Positions 37,843 to 46,700 of a stretch of 64,000 bases of DNA are shown in pieces. The position numbers and the translations under genes were made by a program. The first letter of the stretch is position 1, and each line of letters opens with the position of its first letter. The notes below the pieces were generated by a model that did no database searches, was not told the DNA's origin, and worked only from the letters and a program-made list of their open reading frames with translations. Location of the stretch: assembly GCA_024640085.1 (NCBI GenBank), contig JAHEFR010000001.1, forward strand, positions 248,001-312,000, given 5' to 3'. This stretch comes from Gammaproteobacteria bacterium. Lineage in GTDB: Bacteria; Pseudomonadota; Gammaproteobacteria; Steroidobacterales; XN24.

Positions 37843-38262
37843 TTGAAATACCTGCACACGATGGTCAGGGTGACCGATCTCGAGGCGTCACTGGCGTTCT
37901 ACTGCGACAGGCTTGGCCTGAAGGAGTTGCGCCGCTATGACAACGAGGGGGGACGATTCACGCTCGTGTTCCTGGCCGCCCCGGGGGACGAATCGGCCCA
38001 GGTCGAGCTGACCTACAACTGGGATCCGGAGGAATACACGGGCGGCCGGAACTTCGGACACCTGGCCTACCAGGTCGACGACATCTACGGGCTCTGCCAG
38101 AAGCTCATGGACGAGGGTGTCGTCATCAACCGGCCGCCGCGGGATGGACGGATGGCTTTCGTCCGGTCTCCAGACAATATCTCCATCGAGCTGCTGCAGA
38201 AAGGCGAGGCCCTTCCGCCCCGGGAGCCCTGGGCGTCGATGCCGAATACGGGGGCGTGGTAA
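37843..38262 (+). CDS. gloA: Lactoylglutathione lyase (glyoxalase I)
   Basis: Metalloenzyme of the VOC family that isomerises the methylglyoxal-glutathione hemithioacetal to S-lactoylglutathione. I choose the TTG at 37843, six bases after GGAG, giving the family start [20 protein letters not shown]; the ATG at 37837 has no room for the ribosome binding site. All four metal ligands are present: His5, Glu55 (VELTYNW), His73 (FGHLAYQV) and Glu116 (ISIELLQ). The 139-residue length is normal. It stands alone and is convergent with the TPR gene. Confidence 0.92.
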   Translation: MKYLHTMVRVTDLEASLAFYCDRLGLKELRRYDNEGGRFTLVFLAAPGDESAQVELTYNWDPEEYTGGRNFGHLAYQVDDIYGLCQKLMDEGVVINRPPRDGRMAFVRSPDNISIELLQKGEALPPREPWASMPNTGAW

Positions 38263-38273
38263 CCGGCGACCGC

Positions 38274-40499
38274 TCAGAATCGGGCGCCGGCGCCGAGTTC
38301 CGCCAGCTGGGTCTCGACCGCCGATCTCTGGTGGGCGATCTTCTCGCCGATTCGCGCCGCCAGCTCGACGACCTCGGGCCGGTCGGCGATGGGCGCCCAG
38401 TCAGGGTCCTCCAGTATTGTCCAGCCCCAGCCGAAGCTCCCCACCCACCCGTCATCCACCGCGAGACGGGCCTCGGCTATGGCCGAATCGAAATCCCCGT
38501 TGATCACGGCGAGCTGGGCCAGAAAGATGTGCCGGTTGGCGGGAGCCAGGATCTGCGATTCGGCATAGACCCGGGCCGCGCCCGTGACTTCGCTTGCCTG
38601 CTCCATGTCGCCGGTGGCGAGCAGGGCCCGGATCGCGCAAAACGCGTTGCCGTTATTGTTGTCGTTGACCTGGGGCGGATTGGTGAACAGCTCCGGGTCG
38701 CGTTCCTTTAGCATCGGGATGGCCTTGCCGGACTGGCCGCCGAGTTGGAGCGCCAGACACCGGAGTTGACGCAACACAAAGGGCAGGGCGTGGCCCGCCT
38801 TTTCCGCCGCATCGATCTGGGCATTCAGTGCGTCGGCGTTCTGTGTCAGGGCGGTTTTCCAGACCGGGATCACGGTGGCGATGGGATGCTCCGGTGCGTC
38901 ATTTTCGATCCGGCGGGTCCAGCGATCGAATTCCTCGTCCATGCCGAGGGTCCGGTACAGGAAGGGAAGATTGATGGCGAGGGTGACGTCCATGGGCGCC
39001 AGTTCGTTGGCCTTGAGGTACCACCGGTGGGCCTCGTCCAGGCGATGGTAGATATTGTTGTTCAGGTTGGCCAGGCTCTGGTATGGGGTCGGGTAATCGG
39101 GGTCGAGAGTAATAGCGCGCCGGAATTCGGCTTCCGCCTCGTCGTATCGACCGAGTTCCGTCAGGATGGCGCCGACGTTGTTCTGGGCCACCCGGGAAAG
39201 GGGATCGATCTCCAGGACCTTACGGTAGAGCCCGAGCGCCCCTTCGTCGTCATTGAATGGAGGCGATGAACGCACCGACGCCAGCCACAGGTATCCGGTG
39301 GCGTAGCTCGGGTTCAGGCGGATGGCCTTTTCCAGTGCGCTTTCCGCGGCTTCCGGGTGTCCACTATGCGATTCCATCAGGCCCTTGGAGGCCCACACTT
39401 CAGCGGACTCTGGGTCCAGCGCAACGGCTCGTTCCAGCAGCGGCCGGGCCTCCGTCTCGGCGTCTTCCGGAGTAATGAGATTGTGGTTGTTGGACAGGAG
39501 CTGGATGGAATCCGCCAGACCCGAGTAGGCCAGCGCGTAACCGGGGTCCATCCGGACCGCTTCCTGGAACAGCCGCCGGGCCTGCTGCACGGACTCCTGG
39601 GTGCGCAGGTGAAGGAACTGGCGCCCGCGAAGATAGAGATTGTGGGCCTCCAGGTTGGTCGTGGCCCGTTTCGTCAGGCGCTGGCGATCCGCGCCCAGCA
39701 GGCTGACCTTGAGAGCGTCGACCACGGCCAGGGAAATCTCGTCCTGGATCCTGAAGATGTCGTCCACCTCGTAGTCGTAAGTATCGGACCACACGTGGAA
39801 CCCATCGTTGGCCTTGATCAGCTGCGCGGTCACACGGATACGGTTGCCTGACTTTCTGACGCTGCCTTCCAGCACGTGATCCACGCCCAGTTTCGCGGCT
39901 ACTGCTCGGAGGTCCTCGTTCGTGCCCTTGAAGTGGAATGACGAGGTTCGGGCGGCGACTCTCAGGCCATCCACCTGGGCCAGCACGTTGAGCAGTTCCT
40001 CCGACAGCCCGTCGGAGAAGTACTCGTTGTCCTTGTCGTCGCTCATGTTGACGAAGGGCAGGACGGCGATGGATTGGGTAGCGGACTGATCTGTCGCGTC
40101 AGATCGTTCGCCGGATGAGCCGAGGTCGCCGAGAAAGCCGCCTCGAGTGAAGAGAAGGAACGCCACCGCGGCCACGAGCACACCGATGATGGCGTAGTTG
40201 ATCTTCTGCCCCGTCTTGGGCGTGATGGACTCGCCGGGATCGACCTCGGTCGATCGCTTGAGTCCTTCCGGAGTGAGTTCGAAGGCCCAAGCGAAGATCA
40301 CGGCGATGGGGAACAGGATACCCAGGAGGACGACGATAAACGTCACCGTCCACTCGGGAAGCTGCAACACGGGAAAGACTGTCTCGGCGACCTGGATCAG
40401 GAACCAGGAGGCGATCAGATAAACCGTGGCAACCTTGATGACGTTACGACGACGCAACTCACCCAGGAAGCTGCGCGGACGCGGGGCGTCTTCGTTCAT
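38274..40499 (-). CDS. TolB-like/TPR membrane signalling protein, copy 2
   Basis: A 741-residue relative of the protein at 26672-28864. Starting at the ATG at 40499 it begins MNEDAPRPRSFLGELRRRNV. Membrane helices follow (KVATVYLIASWFLIQVAETV, LPEWTVTFIVVLLGILFPIA, NYAIIGVLVAAVAFLLFTRG). The FlgO/TolB-N-like domain (SIAVLPFVNMSDDKDNEYFS; HVLEGSVRKSGNRIRVTAQL; FHVWSDTYDYEVDDIFRIQD) precedes TPRs from about 265 to 690. The two copies share every domain and key motif but lie on opposite strands 10 kb apart. An in-frame upstream extension to 40664 has no family match. Confidence 0.86.
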   Translation of the reverse strand: MNEDAPRPRSFLGELRRRNVIKVATVYLIASWFLIQVAETVFPVLQLPEWTVTFIVVLLGILFPIAVIFAWAFELTPEGLKRSTEVDPGESITPKTGQKINYAIIGVLVAAVAFLLFTRGGFLGDLGSSGERSDATDQSATQSIAVLPFVNMSDDKDNEYFSDGLSEELLNVLAQVDGLRVAARTSSFHFKGTNEDLRAVAAKLGVDHVLEGSVRKSGNRIRVTAQLIKANDGFHVWSDTYDYEVDDIFRIQDEISLAVVDALKVSLLGADRQRLTKRATTNLEAHNLYLRGRQFLHLRTQESVQQARRLFQEAVRMDPGYALAYSGLADSIQLLSNNHNLITPEDAETEARPLLERAVALDPESAEVWASKGLMESHSGHPEAAESALEKAIRLNPSYATGYLWLASVRSSPPFNDDEGALGLYRKVLEIDPLSRVAQNNVGAILTELGRYDEAEAEFRRAITLDPDYPTPYQSLANLNNNIYHRLDEAHRWYLKANELAPMDVTLAINLPFLYRTLGMDEEFDRWTRRIENDAPEHPIATVIPVWKTALTQNADALNAQIDAAEKAGHALPFVLRQLRCLALQLGGQSGKAIPMLKERDPELFTNPPQVNDNNNGNAFCAIRALLATGDMEQASEVTGAARVYAESQILAPANRHIFLAQLAVINGDFDSAIAEARLAVDDGWVGSFGWGWTILEDPDWAPIADRPEVVELAARIGEKIAHQRSAVETQLAELGAGARF

Positions 40500-40648
40500 A
40501 GGCCTCCCCTCGACCCGAAACCGCCCACAGGCTAGCAGATACCGGTGGCAGCCGCACAGGCCTGGGCGGCTCGGCTGGCCGTAGAGCGAGATCGGACTGA
40601 CTGACTGACGTAAAATGCCCTGGATTTGCCCTAGGCTGGCCGGGTCCC

Positions 40649-41569
40649 GTGGATTCATTATCACGACGCATTCTGGGTTCCGAATATCGCTTCCGTGTCA
40701 TTCTGAAGCATCCCCTGGCGTTCCTCGCCCGGGTGTGGCGTGGCATGCGGCGCAACCAGGTCTTCCTCATGGCCGGCGCCATCGCCTACAACGCCCTCTT
40801 GAGCCTGATCCCGTTCCTGGCCCTGATCCTGCTGGGACTATCGTACTTCGCGGACGAGACTGCCCTGCTGCAAACGCTCAGGGAAGCGATCGAGGTCTTC
40901 ATCCCCGGCCAGTCCGACGTGGTGCTGGTTCAGGTCCAGGGACTCGTAGAGGGCAAGGAGGGTCTGGGGTGGGTGGCCATGGGCCTGCTCATCTTCTTCA
41001 GCGCCTCCGCCTTCCTGGTGCTTGAGCGGGCCCTCGAGAGAATCTTCGAGCACCGCCGGCGGATCCAGCGTCGGCATCTCATCGTGTCCGTGGTTATCCC
41101 CTACCTGTACATGCTGGCGCTCGCTCTCGGTCTTATCGGCCTGACTGTCATGACGGGCGTGGTGACCGGTTTCGAGGAGCGATTGCCTCAAACCCTGTGG
41201 GGCATCGGTTTCCGCGACGCATTCTCGTCGGGGCTCGGATTTATCTCTGTTTATCTGTTCCAGGTGGCGCTCCTCACATCCTTCTACCTGGTCATGCCCA
41301 TCGGTCGGATCAGCGTGCCGGCATCCATCGCCGGCGGCGTGTTCGCCGCGACCCTGTGGGAGATCGTCAGGCGAGTCCTCTCCTGGTACCTGTCCAGCGT
41401 CTCGTCGGTGAATCTGGTGTATGGCTCCCTCGCGGCCGTGATCATCGCGTTGTTGCTGCTGGAAGTCGGAGCCATCATCCTGTTAGCCGGCGCCCAGGTG
41501 ATCGCAGAATACGAGAGGTTCGTCCACCGGGAGCGATTCCGGCGGCGCCCCAGCCAGTCGGGTCACTGA
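40649..41569 (+). CDS. YihY/BrkB family inner-membrane protein
   Basis: A 306-residue protein with about six helices and the family signature MAGAIAYNALLSLIPFLALI, followed by the helix-rich FFSASAFLVLERALERIFEH and the conserved GGVFAATLWEIVRRVLSWYL. Older databases call this family ribonuclease BN, but that enzyme is encoded by a different gene in E. coli; the YihY role is not settled. The start is the GTG at 40649 with only a weak ribosome binding site. It precedes the 2OG oxygenase gene by 47 bases on the same strand. Confidence 0.9.
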   Translation: MDSLSRRILGSEYRFRVILKHPLAFLARVWRGMRRNQVFLMAGAIAYNALLSLIPFLALILLGLSYFADETALLQTLREAIEVFIPGQSDVVLVQVQGLVEGKEGLGWVAMGLLIFFSASAFLVLERALERIFEHRRRIQRRHLIVSVVIPYLYMLALALGLIGLTVMTGVVTGFEERLPQTLWGIGFRDAFSSGLGFISVYLFQVALLTSFYLVMPIGRISVPASIAGGVFAATLWEIVRRVLSWYLSSVSSVNLVYGSLAAVIIALLLLEVGAIILLAGAQVIAEYERFVHRERFRRRPSQSGH

Positions 41570-41616
41570 CAGGCTGGGATAAGATTGCGGGCAACGCGCC
41601 TGGGAGTGGTATCGAC

Positions 41617-42282
41617 ATGGCCGAGCGGATTCCGATCCGAATAGAGAAGACCGACGCGGTGACGCTGTTTCCGACCTTTGTCTGGCGGACTCGGCTCGCC
41701 CCGGAAACCTCCGATCCCGTCAACCGTGACTTGCTCGCGTTCCTGTACACGCTGTTGGGCGAACACGACCTTTCGCCAGGCGCCAAACTTCAGACCGAAC
41801 AGACCCTGCACCTGCGGCCGGAAATGTCTCTGCTGGTGGAGATCGCCAGTGGCGCAGTACAGAGCATCCTGGAATTTCTGAAAGTCGAACACGCGGGGTT
41901 CTCGATTACCGGGTGCTGGGCAAACGTCGGGGCACCCGGATCGCCCCATAAGATGCACAGCCATCCGAATAATTTCCTCAGTGGCGTCTATTACGTCCGG
42001 GCACCCGAGGGCGGCAACGCCATATCGTTCCACGATCCCCGACCGCAACCGGCAATCATTTCGCCACCAAGGTCCGAGATGGGGCCGGCCAATGCCGCCA
42101 AGGCCGACCTGAAGGTGGAAGCCGGAGACCTGGTCATCTTCCCGGCATGGCTGTTCCACTCCGTCCCGATCAATCGTAGCAAGGAGAACAGGGTCAGCGT
42201 GGCATTCAATTTCATGTTTCTTGATTTCGACCGCCTGATGAGCCCGCCCCAGTGGACCGGACGGGTAAAGCTCCCTGAGTAA
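41617..42282 (+). CDS. Putative 2OG-Fe(II) oxygenase (TIGR02466 type), copy 1
   Basis: A 221-residue protein starting MAERIPIRIEKTDAVTLFPT. The pattern FPTFVW near the N-terminus, SITGCWANV, HKMHSHPNNFLSGVYYV, FHDPRP and WLFHSVPINRS is that of the TIGR02466/2OG-FeII_Oxy_5 family. Likely iron ligands are in the His114-Ser-His116 segment and His181, with Arg in NRVSVAFNF for 2-oxoglutarate; this assignment is inference. A close paralogue is encoded at 48993-49646, and a TPR/O-GlcNAc transferase lies between them. The substrate is unknown. Confidence 0.88.
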   Translation: MAERIPIRIEKTDAVTLFPTFVWRTRLAPETSDPVNRDLLAFLYTLLGEHDLSPGAKLQTEQTLHLRPEMSLLVEIASGAVQSILEFLKVEHAGFSITGCWANVGAPGSPHKMHSHPNNFLSGVYYVRAPEGGNAISFHDPRPQPAIISPPRSEMGPANAAKADLKVEAGDLVIFPAWLFHSVPINRSKENRVSVAFNFMFLDFDRLMSPPQWTGRVKLPE

Positions 42283-42399
42283 CGCCTCTCACTCGACGGG
42301 GTCGGCGCGTAGCGTGTTTTCAGACAAGGGAGATTCGGTCGGCTGATTTCCCCGGGCCGGTCGGAGAAAAGAGGTCATCTGCTCCGGCGACGTTCCCAT

Positions 42400-42427
42400 T
42401 TGCCCACGCCCCGGATTGAGATAGGCT
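42400..42427 (+). promoter_or_regulatory. Candidate promoter for the zinc-ribbon gene
   Basis: TTGCCC (42400-42405) and TAGGCT (42422-42427) are 16 bases apart, 35 bases before the ATG at 42462. Moderate match only. Confidence 0.3.
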
Positions 42428-42461
42428 AGTCAGCAGACGGTGGGTTAACGGAGATGCCACT

Positions 42462-42836
42462 ATGCAGTGTCCCAAGTGCGGTCATGACATGGAGAAGGTC
42501 ACATTCGAGGAGGTCGAAGTCGATCGCTGCAAGCTGTGCAAGGGATTGTGGTTCGACAGCCTTGAACACGAGACTCTCAGGAAGCGGAAGGGTGCTGAAG
42601 TGATCGACGTTGGTCACGAGGAAGTGGGCGAACTATTCAACAAGGAGGACAATATAGATTGCCCCCTGTGCAAGGTCAGGATGGTCCGCATGGTGGACCG
42701 GGACCAGCGGCACATCTGGTATGAAGGCTGTCCAGAGTGCTTCGGGGTCTTCTTCGACTCCGGCGAGTTCCGGGATTTCAAGTTCAATACGTTATTGGAT
42801 TTCTTCCGCGACCTCCGAGCCAAAGAGAGAGATTAG
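42462..42836 (+). CDS. TFIIB-type zinc-ribbon protein
   Basis: A 124-residue cytosolic protein with two zinc ribbons of the zf-TFIIB (PF13453) type. The first uses Cys3, Cys6, Cys23 and Cys26 followed by GLWFDSLEHETL. The second uses Cys67, Cys70, Cys90 and Cys93 followed by GVFFDSGEFRDF. The W/F-F-D-S-x-E motif after each ribbon is diagnostic. Such proteins are common and uncharacterised; a role in binding nucleic acid or a protein partner is possible. It stands alone, convergent with the riboswitch-controlled gene. Confidence 0.9.
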   Translation: MQCPKCGHDMEKVTFEEVEVDRCKLCKGLWFDSLEHETLRKRKGAEVIDVGHEEVGELFNKEDNIDCPLCKVRMVRMVDRDQRHIWYEGCPECFGVFFDSGEFRDFKFNTLLDFFRDLRAKERD

Positions 42837-42876
42837 GCGGCCGCGTCCATCCCTGGGGCGGCCGCCACTACGAACG

Positions 42877-43263
42877 TTAGTCGCAGGCGCGAACGATAAA
42901 AGCGACGGCCGAATCCAGCGTGTCGAACCCGTGCTCCTTGTCCACTTCCTCGTAGGCCGGTCGCCGGCGGATCTGCCGGTCGCGCAACATGAACCGCTGT
43001 TGCATCAGGCCCCTGTCGTCGAAGCTGAGCTTCAGGTGAAGCTTTAACTCCCTGTCGTCGCCGATACGGACGAATATCGCCTGCTCGCCGCGCTCTACCG
43101 ATACAGCCGTATAGCCCGAGAATCGGCTGTTCAGCTGGACGGCGGCGTCGTCCATGGCCTGGAGAACGCGTTGAGCCTTGCGCTCGCGCCACTCGAGCTC
43201 CAGCGTCTTGAGGCGATGATTAGTCGCCGCCGTATCGACCTTGCGGTCACTAAGAATACCCAT
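42877..43263 (-). CDS. 128-residue protein of unknown function, cyclic-di-GMP riboswitch-controlled
   Basis: The ATG at 43263 follows AGGA at four bases. The product starts MGILSDRKVDTAATNHRLKT with an amphipathic helix, followed by a probable alpha/beta domain (RFSGYTAVSVERGEQAIFV, ELKLHLKLSFDDRGLMQQRF) and a C-terminal FDTLDSAVAFIVRACD. No signal peptide or membrane segment is seen and I do not recognise a family. A cyclic-di-GMP-I riboswitch lies in its 5' leader, so its level should follow cyclic-di-GMP and hence the motile/sessile choice. Charged strands and small size would suit a regulatory or adaptor protein, but that is inference. Confidence 0.8.
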   Translation of the reverse strand: MGILSDRKVDTAATNHRLKTLELEWRERKAQRVLQAMDDAAVQLNSRFSGYTAVSVERGEQAIFVRIGDDRELKLHLKLSFDDRGLMQQRFMLRDRQIRRRPAYEEVDKEHGFDTLDSAVAFIVRACD

Positions 43264-43639
43264 CTTCCTACTCCCTCACTCCCGTGATCGGATGCCGCAC
43301 GCCGGCGTCCGAGCAGCATCGGGCAATCGACGAAAAGCGGGGTCGGTCGGAGGAGGGGATGCGAGGGCTGGCGCCGACCGGGTGACCGGTGGGCTACAGG
43401 CGACCCCGCTGTCCTAGGCTCCTGCCCTTAGACCGGTGGCTTTGCGTCACCGCCTTTCGGCGGTTATGCCTTTTTCTGCTCGATCCACGCTGGCACAAGG
43501 CCATAGGAGTGTCAAGGCACTGGTCCGCAGACTCCGGAAATCGGGGGGAGAGGCGGATTCTGGCCCCGGTCCATTGACCGGTTACAGGTGTGGGTCTAGT
43601 CTGCCGCTACCTTCACGGCACAGGCGCAGGGACCGGCTG
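43264..43639. other. Intergenic region holding the riboswitch
   Basis: These 376 bases separate the 128-residue gene (minus) from the DUF1232 gene (plus). The riboswitch occupies about 43395-43485. Between it and the gene start (43264-43394) I see no clear terminator, so control may be at translation or through a structure not obvious by eye. From 43486 to 43639 there is only the start region of the DUF1232 gene, with AGGGA seven bases before its ATG. Confidence 0.6.
43395..43485 (-). ncRNA. Cyclic-di-GMP-I (GEMM) riboswitch
   Basis: Read on the minus strand, the region has the ordered signatures of the class I cyclic-di-GMP aptamer: GGCA-x-AACC, a perfect 6-bp stem capped by a GAAA tetraloop (stem 43449-43454 with 43459-43464), then the near-invariant GACGCAAAGCC ending at 43438. 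Next come CACCGGTCTAAG, a short hairpin (GGC-AGGA-GCC, 43417-43426), CCTAGGA as tetraloop receptor and AGCGGGGTC (43402-43410). The order and the key bases match the Vibrio Vc2 aptamer. It lies about 130 bases upstream of the 128-residue gene on the same strand. Whether ligand binding turns the gene on or off cannot be told. Confidence 0.9.
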
Positions 43640-44188
43640 ATGGGCATCAAGTTCGAGTTCGAACTGGACGAGCAAGACCTCCGATATTTCCAGAACATCA
43701 TCGAATCAAAGGGTCCGTCGCGCCCGGATATCGATCTGGAGGACATCGTCAGTGCGACCCGGGAACTTCTCGAGCGAGCAAGACGATCGGACGCCCCCAG
43801 GTTCATCATGGCCATGCTCGAACAACTGGGCCCGCTGGCGGACATGGTCACCGACGGCGACTGGCGGCTCCCCCAGGAAGATGTAGAGCGAGTGCGGGCG
43901 GCGTTGGCCTATTTCTCGGATCCAGAAGATCTGATACCGGATGACGTACCGGCTTTCGGTTATCTCGATGACGCGGTCATCGTCGAACTTGCCTGCCGGG
44001 CCCTGCGTCCGGAACTCGAGGCATACCGCGATTTCTGCAGCTTTCGTACCGATGAGTTGACACGCCGCAGGGAAGGCGGCGAAGACGTGGTGGTCGTGTC
44101 GAGAAAGGACTGGCTGGAAGCGAAGCGCATTGAGCTGCAGGAAAATCCGCACGCCCGACGGAACTTCTTCGGGCACAAGAAAGACTGA
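43640..44188 (+). CDS. DUF1232 (YkvA-like) domain protein, copy 2
   Basis: A 182-residue protein starting MGIKFEFELDEQDLRYFQNI at 43640, with AGGGA seven bases upstream. It carries the DUF1232 signature ALAYFSDPEDLIPDDVPAFG and YLDDAVIVELACRALRPELE. It is a clear paralogue of the protein at 25888-26463, including the helical region before the signature (ATRELLERARRSDAPRFIMA against SAHGLLESVKKVDLPDFVRG). The C-terminus differs: here KDWLEAKRIELQENPHARRN, without the Arg/Ser repeats. An in-frame upstream extension to 43436 overlaps the riboswitch on the other strand and is not coding. Confidence 0.85.
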   Translation: MGIKFEFELDEQDLRYFQNIIESKGPSRPDIDLEDIVSATRELLERARRSDAPRFIMAMLEQLGPLADMVTDGDWRLPQEDVERVRAALAYFSDPEDLIPDDVPAFGYLDDAVIVELACRALRPELEAYRDFCSFRTDELTRRREGGEDVVVVSRKDWLEAKRIELQENPHARRNFFGHKKD

Positions 44189-44233
44189 CCTCGCAGTCCA
44201 CGGCAGCCGCCCGGACGAGAGATTCCAAAGACC

Positions 44234-46381
44234 CTAGCAGAACGGCTCCTCCAGTGGCGGCACCCTGAAACTTGCTGGTGGGCGCCCCGAGATGAATCGG
44301 CGATGCATGCGCCGGTAAGCGCATTCCATGTGCCGGGTCAGCCTCGCGGTATCGTACAGGGGAGATAAGCGCTTAGCGGTCTCAAGCTTGCCCATAAGCG
44401 CGCGGCGCCCGGCCTCCTCAAGACCCAGCCGGATGGCAATGGCACGATAGTCCTCACGATCAGCCGCTATCAGCTCGCGCAAGCCCAGGGTCCGCAGCAT
44501 GCTCCCGGCGACCCGGGAAGCGAACGTGTCGCCAGGCAGAGTAAGGACGGGCAGGCCCGCCCAGAGGGCATCGCTGGCCGTGGTGTGCCCGTTATACGGC
44601 CGTGAATCCAGGAAGAGGTCTGCCACGGTGAACAATCCCAGGTACTTCCTTAACGGTAGCCGCGGAGCGAATACGATCCTGTCGGCATCCATCCCGAGCC
44701 GGACTGCTTCCGAGCGGAGGTTGTCGGCCAGGCTGCTGTCCGCGTTGCTGTTCTGGACCCACAGGACGCTGCCGGACACTTCCCGGAGTATGTGCATCCA
44801 GTCGGCGAAGACTTCCGGCCGGATCTTGTAACTGTTGTTGAATCCGCAGAAGATCACGCCCTTGGCCGGCAGACCGAGTTGCTCTCGGGCGGGTGGCTCC
44901 TCCGGCAGAGCCCGTCGGCTGTCGTCCACCCAGTAGGTCTCTGGCAGATACGCCACTCGTTCGGAACACGTCTCCTTCTGACTTTCCGGCAGAACGAAAT
45001 CGTCCGCCACGATGTAGTCGATGAAGTCTCCGCCGATAGTGCCGGGGTAGCCCTTGTAGTTCACCTGGATCGGAGCGGGCCGGAGCGCGAAGACATCCGT
45101 CGGCGCCTCCAGGGTATGGCCCTTCAGGTCGACCAGGATATCCACCTCGTCGGCATGGATCCTCCTGGCGACGTCCGACGCCGGCCAGCCGCTGACGTCC
45201 CGGAAGGTGTCGAAAGAGGCGATGACACGTCGCCGGATATCGCTCCCGTCATCGGGTCCATGGCAGTAACCGAGGATCCTGAATTTGGATCGGTCGTGGT
45301 TCTCGAACAAGCCTACCTTTGTGTATGCCGTCGGGTGGCGGCGAAAGTCATAGGAGAAGTAGCCGATAGTGATCCTGTCCCGGGCCGGACGATCATGACG
45401 CAGGCCGAGACGCTCTCCGACAGGGGCCATGCGCTCGGAAATATTCCGGCACCAAAGGCGGGCGCACTCCAGTTGCTCCATCGCCGTGGAGGGTTCCGCC
45501 AGATAGATAAATGGGGTCAGGCCCGGCAGGCCGCGGCGCACGCCGTCCGCGAATCGTTCCGACGATCGGTCCAGGTCGTCCCAGAGACAAAGGCTCTTCC
45601 TCAACAGCAGACTGCCGCTGATCGCGGGTCCGCAATCGGGATCCAGCGCCTGCGCCTGGTCGAAACAGGTCAGCGCCTCGTCCCACTTGCGCTCCGATTC
45701 CAGGCTTGCCGCCAGCCCGCACCAGTGCGTGGCGTCGTCCGGCTCGATATTGCAGGCGCGTCGGAGACTGGCCGTGGCCTCGGCCAGCCTGCCGAGGCTG
45801 GCCAGAATATTGCCCATCACGACATGGGCGCTGGCCAACTCGGGCTGCCTGGACAACGCCGCGGCGCAGGGCTCCAATGCCGCCTCCGCTCGCCCGGCCA
45901 GGAGCAGGGCATTGGCCAGGTTGACCAGTGTTTCGGCGAATGCCTCGTCCAGAGCGGTGGCCTTCCTGTAGCAGACGATACCCCCCTGGATGTCACCGGC
46001 CGCCACCAGGACGTTGCCGAGCGCGTTGTGGGCAGCAGCCAGGCGGGGATCAAGCGAGATGGCCCGTCGCAGTGCCTGTTCGGCGCCGCCGACGTCGCCG
46101 GCGGCATTGAGCACGATCCCGAGATTGCAGAACGCGTCAACATGTTCCGGTACCCGTATCGTCGCGCGCCGGAGCAGCTCAACGGCCTTGTCCAGGCGGC
46201 CCTGCTGATAACTGAGCACGCCCAGAAAGTGCAACGCGTGGGGATGATCGACGACCATCTCCAGCACTCGTGCGTAACCGGCCTCAGCGGAAACCAGGTC
46301 GCCTGCTCGGTGGCGGTCGAGGGCGTCGCCCATCAGGGCTTCGGGGTCCTGGTTGCCGTCGAGGTAGTCTTTTTTCGACAT
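44234..46381 (-). CDS. TPR/O-GlcNAc transferase (SPINDLY-type, GT41)
   Basis: A 715-residue cytosolic glycosyltransferase. Residues about 10-270 form tetratricopeptide repeats (PHALHFLGVLSYQQGRLDKA, AHNALGNVLVAAGDIQGGIV). The catalytic half has the GT41 signatures: FSYDFRRHPTAY with His349, DILVDLKGHTLEAPTDVFAL, QVNYKGYPGTIGGDFIDYIV, FCGFNNSYKIRPEVFADWMH and DLFLDSRPYNGHTTASDALW followed by AGLPVLTLPGDTFASRVAGS. All are complete, so it should be active. GT41 enzymes add GlcNAc or fucose to Ser/Thr of proteins; bacterial members modify diverse targets. It lies between the two 2OG oxygenase paralogues. Confidence 0.93.
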   Translation of the reverse strand: MSKKDYLDGNQDPEALMGDALDRHRAGDLVSAEAGYARVLEMVVDHPHALHFLGVLSYQQGRLDKAVELLRRATIRVPEHVDAFCNLGIVLNAAGDVGGAEQALRRAISLDPRLAAAHNALGNVLVAAGDIQGGIVCYRKATALDEAFAETLVNLANALLLAGRAEAALEPCAAALSRQPELASAHVVMGNILASLGRLAEATASLRRACNIEPDDATHWCGLAASLESERKWDEALTCFDQAQALDPDCGPAISGSLLLRKSLCLWDDLDRSSERFADGVRRGLPGLTPFIYLAEPSTAMEQLECARLWCRNISERMAPVGERLGLRHDRPARDRITIGYFSYDFRRHPTAYTKVGLFENHDRSKFRILGYCHGPDDGSDIRRRVIASFDTFRDVSGWPASDVARRIHADEVDILVDLKGHTLEAPTDVFALRPAPIQVNYKGYPGTIGGDFIDYIVADDFVLPESQKETCSERVAYLPETYWVDDSRRALPEEPPAREQLGLPAKGVIFCGFNNSYKIRPEVFADWMHILREVSGSVLWVQNSNADSSLADNLRSEAVRLGMDADRIVFAPRLPLRKYLGLFTVADLFLDSRPYNGHTTASDALWAGLPVLTLPGDTFASRVAGSMLRTLGLRELIAADREDYRAIAIRLGLEEAGRRALMGKLETAKRLSPLYDTARLTRHMECAYRRMHRRFISGRPPASFRVPPLEEPFC

Positions 46382-46700
46382 ATTTATTGTTAAATCAATA
46401 AGTAATTAGATTATATTTACGTAGTATATAGCTTGGCTGTAACCCCGGTCCGGGCATAAGCGGGGGCGGGTCATAATCGGCGCATTCTACTCGGTGGCAG
46501 GGGCCGAGGCTGGTCGTCTCGGTTACCTAGCACAGGAATACGTGCCGAGTTGGGGCGCGAAAATCTGGCGGTGCCAGCGACCCGCACCCTGGCAGACCCC
46601 CGCAGCTACGGGTTTATCCTCGGGCGACAAGTGTGCTACACGTATCTGCCGCGATCCGGCCGAGTGGTAATCAGGCCAGGTGGCGTAAGGAGGAATCTCT
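46382..46700. other. Divergent control region between the O-GlcNAc transferase and OPT genes
   Basis: The left 60 bases are very AT-rich and include TATAAT on the minus strand, probably the -10 of the transferase promoter; no good -35 pairs with it. The right part is GC-rich and ends in AAGGAGG seven bases before the TTG start of the OPT gene. I see no gene or clear hairpin in the 319 bases. Confidence 0.5.

Noticed and set aside
40595-40609. GACT tandem tetranucleotide repeat upstream of YihY
   Set aside because: Fewer than four full copies and outside coding sequence; too short to suggest phase variation.
44792-46393. 533-codon frame opposite the O-GlcNAc transferase gene
   Set aside because: The opposite strand carries all GT41 motifs; this frame has no motif and low-complexity composition.
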